A stretch of DNA of 41,881 nucleotides. Origin: Spirochaetota bacterium (GTDB lineage: Bacteria > Spirochaetota > UBA4802 > JAFGJZ01). Shown here in pieces: positions 23,974 to 33,111 of this stretch; position 1 is the first letter of the stretch, and the number at the start of each line of letters is the position of its first letter. The notes under the pieces were generated by a model. The model saw only the letters and a program-made list of their open reading frames with translations, was not told where the DNA came from and ran no database searches. The stretch is taken from positions 1 through 41,881 of the forward strand of contig JAFGJZ010000126.1 in the NCBI GenBank assembly GCA_016928815.1, read 5' to 3'. A program made the position numbers and the translations under genes.

Positions 23974-25521
23974 ATGTCAAAGATTCAATTGATAATATCT
24001 TCAGTAATTATTTTTTTATCATTCATCATTTATGCCCAGACGCCTGATCTTCCTGATACGGATGTTCTGAAAAACAATGATGATTTCCGCAATCCTATTG
24101 CAGTAAATTCCGACAATGCAGATAATTCCCAAAATGCCGAAAATGTAAATATTGACGTTCAGGTAGTCTATGGTCAGTATAACAATATGAATTCAGTAGT
24201 CAGTATTTCGCAGGAATCCGAAAATTTTGTTTATCTGCTTAATTCAGATTTTAAACGTTCAAATGATTACGGCTATAATCAGAACCTGTTCGATAATTCA
24301 AGTTATTATAAAAATAAAATTGAGTTTACCGGCAATATTAATTTTTCCGAAACGCTTAAGTCAATAAATGAGATATACATTGATAATGATTCAAAGGGTA
24401 TGTTCGATAATCCGAATTACAGCCATGAAGATAAAGATAAATTTTACATAAAATCTACCAATGTTAAAAAATTCTCACCTAAAGTTGAAGGATTTTCCAC
24501 AATTGCCTATTCCAGTTACAAGCACCGTCTTGTAGGAGGGGAACTCCAGAATTCAGACAGTTCCGATCTGAATAATGTGTTCTTCGCCAATGGCGGAGAG
24601 ATCATATGGTCTTCTTCAAACCGTTTGAAGCTTAATACTGAAATTTCCAGATACTTCTATTCTGAAAACGAAGATGATTTTCACGTTTCAGGCCAGCTTG
24701 TTGATGATTTTAAAATCAGCAGTTATGTCGGAATTTCAATCGGAGCAAATGTCCAGTATGATCAGGATATGAAATTACTGGGTTATAATAATGAAAACTA
24801 TCCTTATTTTATTCCTGTAATTCCGGGAGTATTCGCTATTTCAATCAAAGGGTTGAAGTATACCTCTCTCAGTATTCAATACTCCGGAGAGTATGAGTTT
24901 TTCAAACCGGAAGTTTTTTATTTTCAGCAGGATTTTATTCTTCCTTCATATGATCTTCCATCGTCACGTGTCCATAATCTCAGTCTGAAATGTGATTTTA
25001 AATATACCGACAGGGTTGCATTCAAATTCAGCGGTTATCTGAAAGGCTATGACAACTATCTGACATATAAACCTCAGGTTGAAAATAATGAGAGAGGAAA
25101 CGTACTGTCTTCCTTTTATTTTCCTGCAATTATTTCAGTGGTTGAATCTTCAGGTGAATTTTCACTGATTCCCGATGTACTGTTTTTTACCGCGGGATAT
25201 AAATATTTTCATTCATATGAAACGGAATATAATATCATTTATACGCCTGAACATACATCAGACGGAAGCATAAGACTTGATACCGATTATGGAAGTATTG
25301 AATGGAAAAACAGTTACCTTTCGGATGTTTACATTGATCCTGAATCTGATGAAAAAATGAAATTTTCAATAGTCGGTGATTTAAATGTTCTGATAAAAAC
25401 CGCTGATACCTTGTTTATAAATGTAAAACTTGAAAATCTATACAACACTGAATACTTCATCAGGGAAGGATATCCTGAATCCGGCTTTACGGCTTTACTT
25501 GGATTGAAAATAATTTTATAG
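23974..25521 (+). CDS. TonB-dependent-receptor-like outer-membrane barrel without a plug
   Basis: This 515-residue protein has a signal peptide (about 1-21, ending IYAQ), a 45-residue Asp/Asn-rich segment, then beta-strand-rich sequence to the end. The C-terminus, LENLYNTEYFIREGYPESG then ending GLKIIL, is the classic last strand of TonB-dependent receptors. The usual 130-residue plug domain with a TonB box is not recognisable, and 515 residues is short for the family. exbB starts 12 bases after the stop and exbD follows, so an energised transport role is likely. The ligand is unknown. Confidence 0.75.
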   Translation: MSKIQLIISSVIIFLSFIIYAQTPDLPDTDVLKNNDDFRNPIAVNSDNADNSQNAENVNIDVQVVYGQYNNMNSVVSISQESENFVYLLNSDFKRSNDYGYNQNLFDNSSYYKNKIEFTGNINFSETLKSINEIYIDNDSKGMFDNPNYSHEDKDKFYIKSTNVKKFSPKVEGFSTIAYSSYKHRLVGGELQNSDSSDLNNVFFANGGEIIWSSSNRLKLNTEISRYFYSENEDDFHVSGQLVDDFKISSYVGISIGANVQYDQDMKLLGYNNENYPYFIPVIPGVFAISIKGLKYTSLSIQYSGEYEFFKPEVFYFQQDFILPSYDLPSSRVHNLSLKCDFKYTDRVAFKFSGYLKGYDNYLTYKPQVENNERGNVLSSFYFPAIISVVESSGEFSLIPDVLFFTAGYKYFHSYETEYNIIYTPEHTSDGSIRLDTDYGSIEWKNSYLSDVYIDPESDEKMKFSIVGDLNVLIKTADTLFINVKLENLYNTEYFIREGYPESGFTALLGLKIIL

Positions 25522-25533
25522 GAACAGGGAAAA

Positions 25534-26100
25534 ATGAATATTGAAGTGATTTTGATTTTTTTACGGGGAATCCCGACATGGGCTGTAATTATCCCGTTAT
25601 TGTTCTGTTCTGTTTTACTTCTTGCTGTTGCGATTGAGAGAATTGTATTTTTCCACAGAATAGACATTGATTATTCTGCAGTTGTTTCCGCGAATGATTT
25701 TCCGATTAATCCTGTAACCGAAATAATTATCAGATCAAAGCAGTTCAGGGAAAAAAATTCTTCAGGCTATTCAAATATAATTATACTTTATTCTGAAAAA
25801 GCTGTTCGGCAGATGGAAAAATTCATAGGTACTGTATCGACCATTGCAACAGTCGCTCCGATGATTGGTCTGCTGGGTACTGTAACCGGATTTATGAAAT
25901 CATTTAATGCGCTTGCTTCACAAAACAGTACATCGGGTCTGCTGGCTTCTGGAATTACCGAAGCATTGCTCACGACGGCTCTTGGTCTGCTTGTAGCCAT
26001 ACCGGCGATTGTGTTTCATAATTATCTTGTTTCAAAGTCCGCATTTTTTATAAAGGAAATAGAATATGTGGCTAATTTCCTGAGTGAAGAAGGAAAATGA
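25534..26100 (+). CDS. exbB: ExbB/TolQ-family proton channel protein
   Basis: This inner-membrane protein with ExbD converts the proton gradient into work at the outer membrane. The 188 residues have an N-terminal helix (about 14-37), a cytoplasmic loop and two closely packed helices. The signature IATVAPMIGLLGTVTGFMKSF (residues about 103-123, quoted approximately) and ITEALLTTALGLLVAIPAI are visible. The stop overlaps the exbD start (ATGA). ExbB is preferred over TolQ or MotA because of the receptor-like gene just upstream; no tolA, pal or tonB is seen. Confidence 0.88.
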   Translation: MNIEVILIFLRGIPTWAVIIPLLFCSVLLLAVAIERIVFFHRIDIDYSAVVSANDFPINPVTEIIIRSKQFREKNSSGYSNIIILYSEKAVRQMEKFIGTVSTIATVAPMIGLLGTVTGFMKSFNALASQNSTSGLLASGITEALLTTALGLLVAIPAIVFHNYLVSKSAFFIKEIEYVANFLSEEGK

Positions 26101-26501
26101 ATAACATAAAATTCCAGTCATCCCATAAGCACCGCTTTTTTCTCGAAATCACCCCCATGATTGACATGGTGTTTCTGCTTGTGGCGTTTTTTCTTCTGAA
26201 CAGTTCCTTTGAAAAAGTTAATTCCATTAATATTGATCTTCCTGCTGCGGAGAATACGGGTTTACCTGCTGAAAGTGATATTGTTATCAGCATCACGGCT
26301 CTGAATGAAATCTATTTTAATGATATGCGGATTGAATTCTCTGATCTTAAAAATAAAATTGAATCATTTAATCCCGGTGAAGATAAAAAAGTTATCATCG
26401 AAGGCGATAAGGCTGCAAGTTATGATACCATAATAACAGTTATTGATTTACTCGGAAAAAACGGAATAAATAATTTTATTCTATCAGCTAAAAAGAAATA
26501 A
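26097..26501 (+). CDS. exbD: ExbD/TolR-family protein
   Basis: This partner of ExbB has 134 residues: a short cytoplasmic start, one membrane helix with the key Asp in ITPMIDMVFLLVAFFLL, and a periplasmic domain ending in YDTIITVIDLLGKNGINNF. Start and stop overlap with exbB by four bases, so the two are translated together. There is no tonB after it. Confidence 0.9.
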   Translation: MNNIKFQSSHKHRFFLEITPMIDMVFLLVAFFLLNSSFEKVNSINIDLPAAENTGLPAESDIVISITALNEIYFNDMRIEFSDLKNKIESFNPGEDKKVIIEGDKAASYDTIITVIDLLGKNGINNFILSAKKK

Positions 26502-26525
26502 ACTTGAAATATAATTAGTAAATTC

Positions 26526-26554
26526 TTGACAGTAGGTAAATTACATAATATCCA
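26526..26554 (+). promoter_or_regulatory. possible promoter for bamA
   Basis: A perfect TTGACA (26526-26531) is followed after 17 bases by TATCCA (26549-26554), a weak -10. The alternatives CATAAT and TAATAT lie too close. Confidence 0.3.
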
Positions 26555-26585
26555 GACAAATAATCGGCATTGAAGGGATTTTTGA

Positions 26586-29222
26586 ATGATGAAAAAGTTT
26601 TATAATATAGCAATAATAACTGCTGTTTCCGCCGGATTGGGTTTATTCCTGTCTGTGAAACTGCTTTACTCCCAGAATTCAAAATTTGACGGTATAAAGG
26701 TTGCTAAAATTGAATTCAGCGGCATGAAAAAAGTTGACAGTAAAACCGTTTATGTCCCTTTGAAAAATAATAATTATATTGATCTTCTTAATATCTGTTT
26801 AACTGAAGTAAACCAGCCTTTTTCATCTGAAAATCTTAAAAAAGACATTAAAAATCTTTTTGAACTCGCGGATATGACGGATGTCAAGGTAGAGGTTGCA
26901 CAGCTGAAAGAAGGAATTGTTGTCCGTTTTTTCTGCCAGGAACTTCCGGAAATAGAAGATATTGTCTGGAAAGGTGCTGTTGAACTGAGAAGTGTAGATC
27001 TTGAGTCAAAAATTCTTATTAAAAAGGGAGATTCTTACAAAGAGGAACTTCTTAACAGAAGTATTGTGCTTCTTCAGGAATATTACCTTTCCCAGGGTCT
27101 GTTTAATGTAATTATCAGAAAGCAGGTTGATTTTGATGAGAATGAGAATAAAGTCAAAATTTCATTCATACTTGATGAAGGTGAAGATATTAAGATCAGA
27201 AAAATTACTGTTTTAGGCGCAGATAAAGTCAGAGACTATGAACTTTACTCGATTATGGAGCTGAAAGAAAGAAGTATAATTGAACAGGGTAATTTCCAGC
27301 AGTCGGTTTTTGAAACAGATAAGCAGAAGATGATATATTATTACTGGCAGAAAGGTTACATGGATGCCCAGATAGTTGAAGCTTCCGTTGATTTCCAGTG
27401 GGAGGACCCGGAAGATCCTGAAGACCGCGCCATTTATATTACCTATAAAATTGACGAAGGTGAGAAATATTACTTTGACGGTTATACTATTGAAGGCAAT
27501 AAATTAATTTCAACGGAAGAACTGCTGAAAGCAACTGAACAGGATAAGAAGGCTGAGGAAAATAAATCATTTTACAATAAATTTTACAGATATCTGAAAA
27601 AAGAGCCGCAGACCGAATACATGGTATTTAACGGTCTGCTGTATGAAAAAGACAAAAGCATGATTGCGTTTAAATATTCCAATCAGGGATATATCTGGAC
27701 AAGAGTGATACCGGATAAAAAAATCACTGAAAAGAAGATAATTGTTGATGGACGTGAAGTTAATGCCAAATTTATTCATACGACGTTTACCGTCATTGAA
27801 AGTCAGAAAGCATATATTGAAAATATAATAATTAACGGAAATACAAAAACCAAAGATAAAATAATCAGGCGTGAAGTACTGCTTAAAGAAGGGGATTTAT
27901 TCAATTCATATCTTCTTGAGCTGACGAGGGAAAAGATCTTTAATCTCGGATATTTTAAGGAAGTCAATATTGACATCAGGCCTGGATCATCCGATACACA
28001 GGCAAATTTAATTATTACAGTTGAAGAACAGCCTACAGGAGCCGTATCTGTCGGAGGCGGATATGGAACTTCCCAGGGATTTTCAATTTTTGCAGATGTT
28101 TCAGAGAAGAATCTTTTCGGAAACGGTCAGACCGCAGGTGTAAAAATTGAATACGGACCTACAAAATCATCTATTTCCCTGAATTTTTATGAACCGTGGC
28201 TTCTTGAAGATAAACCTGTTTCATTTGCTGCATCTGTTTCCTATTCAAAATCGGAAATGAAAACAGCTTCGGTTTTTCCTGATACAAAAGATTATGCAAG
28301 TTATGAAAGGGAGTCAATCGGCTATTCACTTGGACTCGGTTACCGTTTCGGTGTTTTTTACGGTGTTTCAGCAAGATGGATTCAGTCATTAAGCAGAACG
28401 CTTAATGCGGAAGGAGCCTGCCCTGATGAAATATTCATATCTCAGGCATTGGGATTTCAGGACAGCAGGGCTGTTTCTCTGACGCTATATAGAAGTTCCA
28501 AGAACAATTCTTTAAATCCTACACGGGGAACTTATGCAGGTATTTCAGCAAAAGTAACCGGAGGGGTGCTTCTTCGAGGGGATGATCATAATGTGAAATA
28601 TTCACCTGAGTTAGAATTATATTACAGTCCTTTTACACTTCCGATGCTTAAAAACCATCCGGTAGTCCTTCAGTTCAGAATGAGCGGCGATTTCATTACT
28701 CCGCCATGGTACAGGAGCAAGGTTGAAGAATTTCAGAGCCAGGAAGACAATCCTTGGCTTGAGGCCGGTGACAGAATGAATATCGGTGTAACCGGCACAC
28801 TGCGCTGCTGGAGCTATACTGACACTGATTTTCCGACTTCATGGACGAGCGGTTTATATCATAGAATACTCTACGGAGCTGAGCTGCGGTTTCCTATTCA
28901 TCCGCAATATTTATGGGGAGCGTTTTTCTTTGATTCCGGTGCATTGTTTTCAGACAGATTCTGGGATAGAAACAGTGAATACCAGAATGAACTGCTTCTG
29001 GATAAACAGAACGCTCTTCTTTATGATATTAGAGACATTAATGACGCCAATCTTCTTGCGTATTTTAAATATTCATACGGATTCGGGTTGCGGATTCAGA
29101 TACCGATGCTTCCGCTGCGGTTCTGGTTCGGAAGGAAAGTTATATGGGAACCGGGTGAAGGATTCAAAGATATCAGTGATAAACTGGAATTCGAATTCCA
29201 GATAGGTGATATGAGGTTCTGA
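26586..29222 (+). CDS. bamA: outer membrane protein assembly factor BamA
   Basis: BamA folds and inserts beta-barrel proteins into the outer membrane. The 878 residues have a signal peptide (about 1-30), POTRA repeats to about residue 480 (for example FNVIIRKQVDF and IIINGNTKTKDKIIRREVLL) and a 16-strand-type barrel from about GAVSVGGGYGTSQGFS to the final FEFQIGDMRF. The region between POTRA domains carries a charged insert near 310-345. The conserved loop-6 motif, usually VRGF/Y, reads LRCWSY near residue 738, with Cys in place of Gly. Its stop overlaps the start of the Skp-like gene (TGATG). Confidence 0.95.
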   Translation: MMKKFYNIAIITAVSAGLGLFLSVKLLYSQNSKFDGIKVAKIEFSGMKKVDSKTVYVPLKNNNYIDLLNICLTEVNQPFSSENLKKDIKNLFELADMTDVKVEVAQLKEGIVVRFFCQELPEIEDIVWKGAVELRSVDLESKILIKKGDSYKEELLNRSIVLLQEYYLSQGLFNVIIRKQVDFDENENKVKISFILDEGEDIKIRKITVLGADKVRDYELYSIMELKERSIIEQGNFQQSVFETDKQKMIYYYWQKGYMDAQIVEASVDFQWEDPEDPEDRAIYITYKIDEGEKYYFDGYTIEGNKLISTEELLKATEQDKKAEENKSFYNKFYRYLKKEPQTEYMVFNGLLYEKDKSMIAFKYSNQGYIWTRVIPDKKITEKKIIVDGREVNAKFIHTTFTVIESQKAYIENIIINGNTKTKDKIIRREVLLKEGDLFNSYLLELTREKIFNLGYFKEVNIDIRPGSSDTQANLIITVEEQPTGAVSVGGGYGTSQGFSIFADVSEKNLFGNGQTAGVKIEYGPTKSSISLNFYEPWLLEDKPVSFAASVSYSKSEMKTASVFPDTKDYASYERESIGYSLGLGYRFGVFYGVSARWIQSLSRTLNAEGACPDEIFISQALGFQDSRAVSLTLYRSSKNNSLNPTRGTYAGISAKVTGGVLLRGDDHNVKYSPELELYYSPFTLPMLKNHPVVLQFRMSGDFITPPWYRSKVEEFQSQEDNPWLEAGDRMNIGVTGTLRCWSYTDTDFPTSWTSGLYHRILYGAELRFPIHPQYLWGAFFFDSGALFSDRFWDRNSEYQNELLLDKQNALLYDIRDINDANLLAYFKYSYGFGLRIQIPMLPLRFWFGRKVIWEPGEGFKDISDKLEFEFQIGDMRF

Positions 29223-29557
29223 TGAAAAAAACGGCAGCCCTGTTGACATTTTTGTTTTTGCTGTCAGGCTGTACTGAAAATACCCGATCTGAATCGGTTG
29301 GAGTTGTTGATCTGCCGGTCATAGTCAGATATAGTGCTGAAATTCTTGCAGAAAAAAACGGTAGGGTTCTTTCTAAAAATGAATTGCTTGAATTTGTAAG
29401 TAATGTGACTGCTTCAGTAGCAAAGGAAAAAGGCTGTACTGTAATATTAAATAAAACTGAAACAGTTATTTATTATAATGAAGATTCTGATATTACCGCG
29501 GATGTCATTACGGAAATAAACCGCCGTGTTTTGATGAATTCGAAAAGCGGGAAATAG
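29222..29557 (+). CDS. miniature OmpH/Skp-like lipoprotein
   Basis: Skp chaperones hold unfolded outer-membrane proteins in the periplasm. This 111-residue protein has a lipoprotein signal (FLFLLSGC, Cys17). It then has the Skp opening strand VGVVDLPVIVRYS and the Skp closing segment GCTVILNKTETVIYYNEDSD followed by ITADVITEINRR. The long coiled-coil tentacle that normally lies between them, about 80 residues, is reduced to roughly 35. It overlaps the bamA stop, the usual skp position. The head domain would be kept and anchored to a membrane. Confidence 0.7.
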   Translation: MKKTAALLTFLFLLSGCTENTRSESVGVVDLPVIVRYSAEILAEKNGRVLSKNELLEFVSNVTASVAKEKGCTVILNKTETVIYYNEDSDITADVITEINRRVLMNSKSGK

Positions 29558-29651
29558 ATACGGAAATATTATAAGTCGGCTTAAAATTAATGTATTGACA
29601 TAAAAACGGAATTTAATAGTTTTTAAAATAATATTCAATCGGAGGTTTAAT

Positions 29652-29969
29652 TTGAACGGATTTACGGCACATGCACAGGCAAAAGCGGGAGCGGCAGGAG
29701 GAATCTTCGGATCATTCGGTTCTTTTGTTCCATTAATTGCCATGATTGCAATTTTTTATTTTTTACTAATAAGACCTCAGCAGAAAAAAGAAAAAGACAG
29801 AAAAAAAATGATAGATCAGCTGCAGAAAGGCGACAAGGTAATGACTGCCAGCGGTATTTACGGTGTTGTTGTTAATACCAAACCTGAAGAAGGCGTTATT
29901 ACACTCAAAATTGCTGATAATGTAAAAGTTGATTTTGCAAAAGCTGCTATTCAGAATAAAGTGTCATAA
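29652..29969 (+). CDS. yajC: Sec translocase accessory protein YajC
   Basis: YajC is a small subunit of the SecDF-YajC complex. The 105 residues have one membrane helix (about 26-46, ending IFYFLLIRPQQKKEKD, the family signature) and a small domain with GDKVMTASGIYGVVV. The start is TTG 29652, with GGAGG at 29641-29645 six bases upstream and no in-frame ATG that would keep the helix. Two genes later secD and secF follow. Confidence 0.95.
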   Translation: MNGFTAHAQAKAGAAGGIFGSFGSFVPLIAMIAIFYFLLIRPQQKKEKDRKKMIDQLQKGDKVMTASGIYGVVVNTKPEEGVITLKIADNVKVDFAKAAIQNKVS

Positions 29970-29980
29970 ACGGATATAAT

Positions 29981-30508
29981 ATGAAATTCATCGGAAAATT
30001 CATTTTTCTCATCTGCATTCTTTTTCTATCCTCACAGATTTATTCTCAGGAGAATGAAACTGCTGGCGATGATACTGCTGCAGTTTCAGACACAGCAGTG
30101 GAAGTTCCGGAAGTGAAAGAAGAAAAAACTCCTGTAAAGGAACAGAATCCGGTAAAGGCGGAGAAACCGGTTAAAAATTCAGAAGTTAAAGACAAGGTTA
30201 AAACCGACTCAGCTGACAAATCCGGTGAAAAAATATTTCTGCTTGATGTAAATGATTCCGATCTGCTTGACGGCAGAATTCCGGGATATGAAAAGAAACA
30301 GGCAAGTCAGATGATTGTACAGAAACCTGACGAGAAGACAGAGGAACTGCAGCCGGATGTTTCTGACAGCAAACCGGCTGAAGTTAAGACCGAAAAAACG
30401 GATTACCGGGCTTTTGGAATTGTTATTTTAATTTTCATTTTTATTGTTGTTTTATATTTCATGAAGACAAAGAAAAAACGCAGACGGGTTTTTTCAACCC
30501 GCAGATAA
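29981..30508 (+). CDS. unknown bitopic membrane protein between yajC and secD
   Basis: This 175-residue protein has a signal peptide (about 1-22, ending YSQ), a periplasmic segment rich in Lys, Glu, Pro and Val, a short ordered-looking stretch (KIFLLDVNDSDLLDGRIPGY, about 85-104), a second acidic linker, a C-terminal membrane helix (about 143-163) and the basic end KTKKKRRRVFSTRR. It therefore faces the periplasm with a cytoplasmic tail. I know no family for it. Its place inside the yajC-secDF string suggests a role with the Sec machinery. A small hairpin (30485-30501) lies in its last codons. Confidence 0.7.
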   Translation: MKFIGKFIFLICILFLSSQIYSQENETAGDDTAAVSDTAVEVPEVKEEKTPVKEQNPVKAEKPVKNSEVKDKVKTDSADKSGEKIFLLDVNDSDLLDGRIPGYEKKQASQMIVQKPDEKTEELQPDVSDSKPAEVKTEKTDYRAFGIVILIFIFIVVLYFMKTKKKRRRVFSTRR

Positions 30509-30542
30509 AAATTTTTATTTAATGTTAAGAAAAGAGGTTTAG

Positions 30543-32201
30543 ATGTTAAAGGGTTACAGATTTAAATTTATTAGAATAACACTTCTTATAGCTTTTGCTG
30601 TATTGCTCGTTCTGCCTACCTTCGGCAGAAAACAAATGGAAGTACAGCTTGTTCCCGGAGATACTTCAGCTGTTCAGGAGATAAATAAACTGTTTCCTGA
30701 GAAAAGTTTTAAGATTACTTCAGCGGGGAATACTTTAACAGTATCAGGATATAATCTTACAGCAGCAAACATGAATGAAGTAAGGAACATGGAAGGCGTT
30801 TCGGAAGCAAAAATTCTTCCTCACTGGATTGAAACCAGGACTTTGAAGCTGGTAAAAAAGATTAATCTCGGTCTTGACCTTCAGGGCGGGATGAATCTTG
30901 TTTTGAAAGCTGATTTTGATAAATTAATGGATACCCGTAAACGTGCAAATCTGACTTTTACGGATAATGACAAGGAACTTGTACTGGTGCAGGCTCTTGA
31001 AAAAATTAATTCCAGAATAGACTCATTCGGAGTTGCCGAACCTGTAGTCCGGAGAAAAGGAACAGATTCAATTGAAATCCAGCTTCCGGGGGTAAAAAAT
31101 CCGGATGAAATAAAAAAACTTTTAAAAACAACCGGACGTGTTGAATACAGATTTGTTGATAATGAATATACTTCAAAAGCAGCCGAATATGTTAAAACCA
31201 ATAATATTGATATTACCGATAAAACAAAGGATATTAAACAGTTATATCAGGAAATCGGAACCGCAATTTCCGTTCCTGAAGATATGGAAGTAATGTTCCT
31301 GTATGAAAAATCAAAGGGAACTGACATGCTTGTTCCCGTTTCAGTAATGGTTCTTGAAAGACTGGCTCAGTTTGAAGGCGGTGATATTGAAAATGCGTAT
31401 GTAACTCAGGATGAGTACGGGTCGTGGGCTGTCGGTTTTAAAACTACGATAGACGGTTCTGTTAAATTTGCCGCTGCAACCGCTTCTAAAAACGAAGGCA
31501 GGCTGCTGGCAATTACAATTGATAATATGATAAGAAGCGCTCCGCGGATTAATAAACAGATTACAACCGGAAGCGCACAGATCACAGGATCATTTACAAA
31601 TCAGGAAGCACAGATTCTTACAAGTGTCATCAATGAGGGTGCTCTACCCGTTGATCTGCTTGTTGTAGAAGAGAGAACGGTCGGACCTTCTTTGGGACAG
31701 GCTTCGATAGATGCCGGTATGAAAGCCGTTCTTATCGGACTTATCATGGTCATGATGTTTATGATTCTGTATTACAAGGCGTCCGGTATTGTAGCTGATT
31801 TCTGTCTCGTTCTTAACATGCTGTTCATGCTTGCATTACTTGCTCTGCTAGGAGCGACTCTGACACTGCCAGGTATAGCCGGTTTCATTCTTACTGTTGG
31901 TATGTCTGTTGATGCAAATGTTATTATTTTTGAAAGGATCAAGGAGGAGCTGCGGGCCGGTAAATCAGTGGCGGTTGCAGTAGAAACAGGTTTTAAACGC
32001 GCTTTCTGGACTATTTTTGACTCGAATCTTACGACTGCACTGGCTGCAGTTATCCTGTATCAGGGCGGTACAGGACCGATTAAAGGATTTGCTGTTATAC
32101 TTCTGATCGGTATTATTACAAGTATGTTCGTTTCACTAAATGTTTCAAAATTTATTTTTACGATAATTGCATCAACTAAAATTAAAAAATTGAATATATG
32201 A
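30543..32201 (+). CDS. secD: protein translocase subunit SecD
   Basis: SecD, with SecF, uses the proton gradient to help complete protein export. The 552 residues have one N-terminal helix, a large periplasmic part opening with KINLGLDLQGGMNLVLKAD, and five C-terminal helices. The latter region includes the RND-type signature GMSVDANVIIFERIKEELR and VGPSLGQASIDAGMKA. AGAGG before ATG 30543 is the binding site. secF starts 15 bases after the stop. Confidence 0.98.
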   Translation: MLKGYRFKFIRITLLIAFAVLLVLPTFGRKQMEVQLVPGDTSAVQEINKLFPEKSFKITSAGNTLTVSGYNLTAANMNEVRNMEGVSEAKILPHWIETRTLKLVKKINLGLDLQGGMNLVLKADFDKLMDTRKRANLTFTDNDKELVLVQALEKINSRIDSFGVAEPVVRRKGTDSIEIQLPGVKNPDEIKKLLKTTGRVEYRFVDNEYTSKAAEYVKTNNIDITDKTKDIKQLYQEIGTAISVPEDMEVMFLYEKSKGTDMLVPVSVMVLERLAQFEGGDIENAYVTQDEYGSWAVGFKTTIDGSVKFAAATASKNEGRLLAITIDNMIRSAPRINKQITTGSAQITGSFTNQEAQILTSVINEGALPVDLLVVEERTVGPSLGQASIDAGMKAVLIGLIMVMMFMILYYKASGIVADFCLVLNMLFMLALLALLGATLTLPGIAGFILTVGMSVDANVIIFERIKEELRAGKSVAVAVETGFKRAFWTIFDSNLTTALAAVILYQGGTGPIKGFAVILLIGIITSMFVSLNVSKFIFTIIASTKIKKLNI

Positions 32202-32216
32202 TATAGGAGACCAAAA

Positions 32217-33107
32217 TTGAAATTTAATATAGAGTTTCTAAAATACAGATATATTGCTTATTTTGTTTCTTTTCTGATGTTTTCTGTGTTTCTGACAGTG
32301 ACCATTTCTAAAGGCGGTCTTAACTGGGGAATTGATTTTGTCGGAGGAGTAAAGCTTACCGCAAAGTTTACACAGAAAGTATCTACGGACGAAATAATCA
32401 AAACACTTTCCGCAAAAGGTGTAAATGCCTCAGTTCAGCAGATTGGGCTTGATGAGAAAAATGAATATATAATATCAACTACACTGCTGACTGCATCGCA
32501 GTCTTCAGATGAAAGTTTTCAGAAAGTGTGGGAAATACTTACAGCAAAATATACCGGAATCCAGGAACTTGGAGTAGAAACTGTTGGCCCTTCAGTGGGA
32601 GATTATCTTAAAAAGTCATCAGGAAAACTTGTTCTTTTTGCGGTCCTGATGATGATGATATATCTTGCATTCAGGTTTGAATTAAAATTTTCAATCGGTG
32701 CCATGATAGCTCTTGTTCATGATATTACACTTGCTGTTCTTTTCTGCGGATTTCTCGGGATTGAAATAAATGTTCCTGTCCTTGCGGCGATTTTATTCAT
32801 TTTCGGATATTCTGTAAATGATACAATTGTAATTTTTGACAGAATACGTGAAACCATTAATGCAAAAAATGCGCATACTTTTGTTGATATAATTAATACA
32901 AGTATCAATTCCACGTTTTCAAGAACAATTCTGACATCATTCACCACTCTTTTAGCGGTGCTTGCATTATATTTTATCGGCGGTGAGTCAATAAATGATT
33001 TTGCTAAAATTCTTTTATTCGGAATAATTGTCGGTACGTATTCTTCAGTTTACATGGCGTCACCGGTTGTAAATATATACAGTAAGCTGATTCAGAAAAA
33101 ACATTAA
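32217..33107 (+). CDS. secF: protein translocase subunit SecF
   Basis: This 296-residue partner of SecD has six membrane helices. Family motifs visible are GLNWGIDFVGGVKL, VETVGPSVGDYL and GYSVNDTIVIFDRIRET. The start is TTG 32217, with AGGAG at 32205-32209 seven bases upstream. The next gene begins four bases after the stop and is probably cotranscribed. Confidence 0.98.
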   Translation: MKFNIEFLKYRYIAYFVSFLMFSVFLTVTISKGGLNWGIDFVGGVKLTAKFTQKVSTDEIIKTLSAKGVNASVQQIGLDEKNEYIISTTLLTASQSSDESFQKVWEILTAKYTGIQELGVETVGPSVGDYLKKSSGKLVLFAVLMMMIYLAFRFELKFSIGAMIALVHDITLAVLFCGFLGIEINVPVLAAILFIFGYSVNDTIVIFDRIRETINAKNAHTFVDIINTSINSTFSRTILTSFTTLLAVLALYFIGGESINDFAKILLFGIIVGTYSSVYMASPVVNIYSKLIQKKH

Positions 33108-33111
33108 GAAG

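Noticed and set aside
29595..29629. Perfect TTGACA before yajC as a promoter
   Set aside because: No acceptable -10 box lies 15-19 bases downstream; the nearest candidates are 13 or more than 22 bases away.
30485..30520. CGGGTT/AACCCG hairpin at the end of the bitopic protein gene as a terminator
   Set aside because: The stem is only six bases, the T run is in the loop and the following bases are A-rich; secD follows in the same apparent operon.
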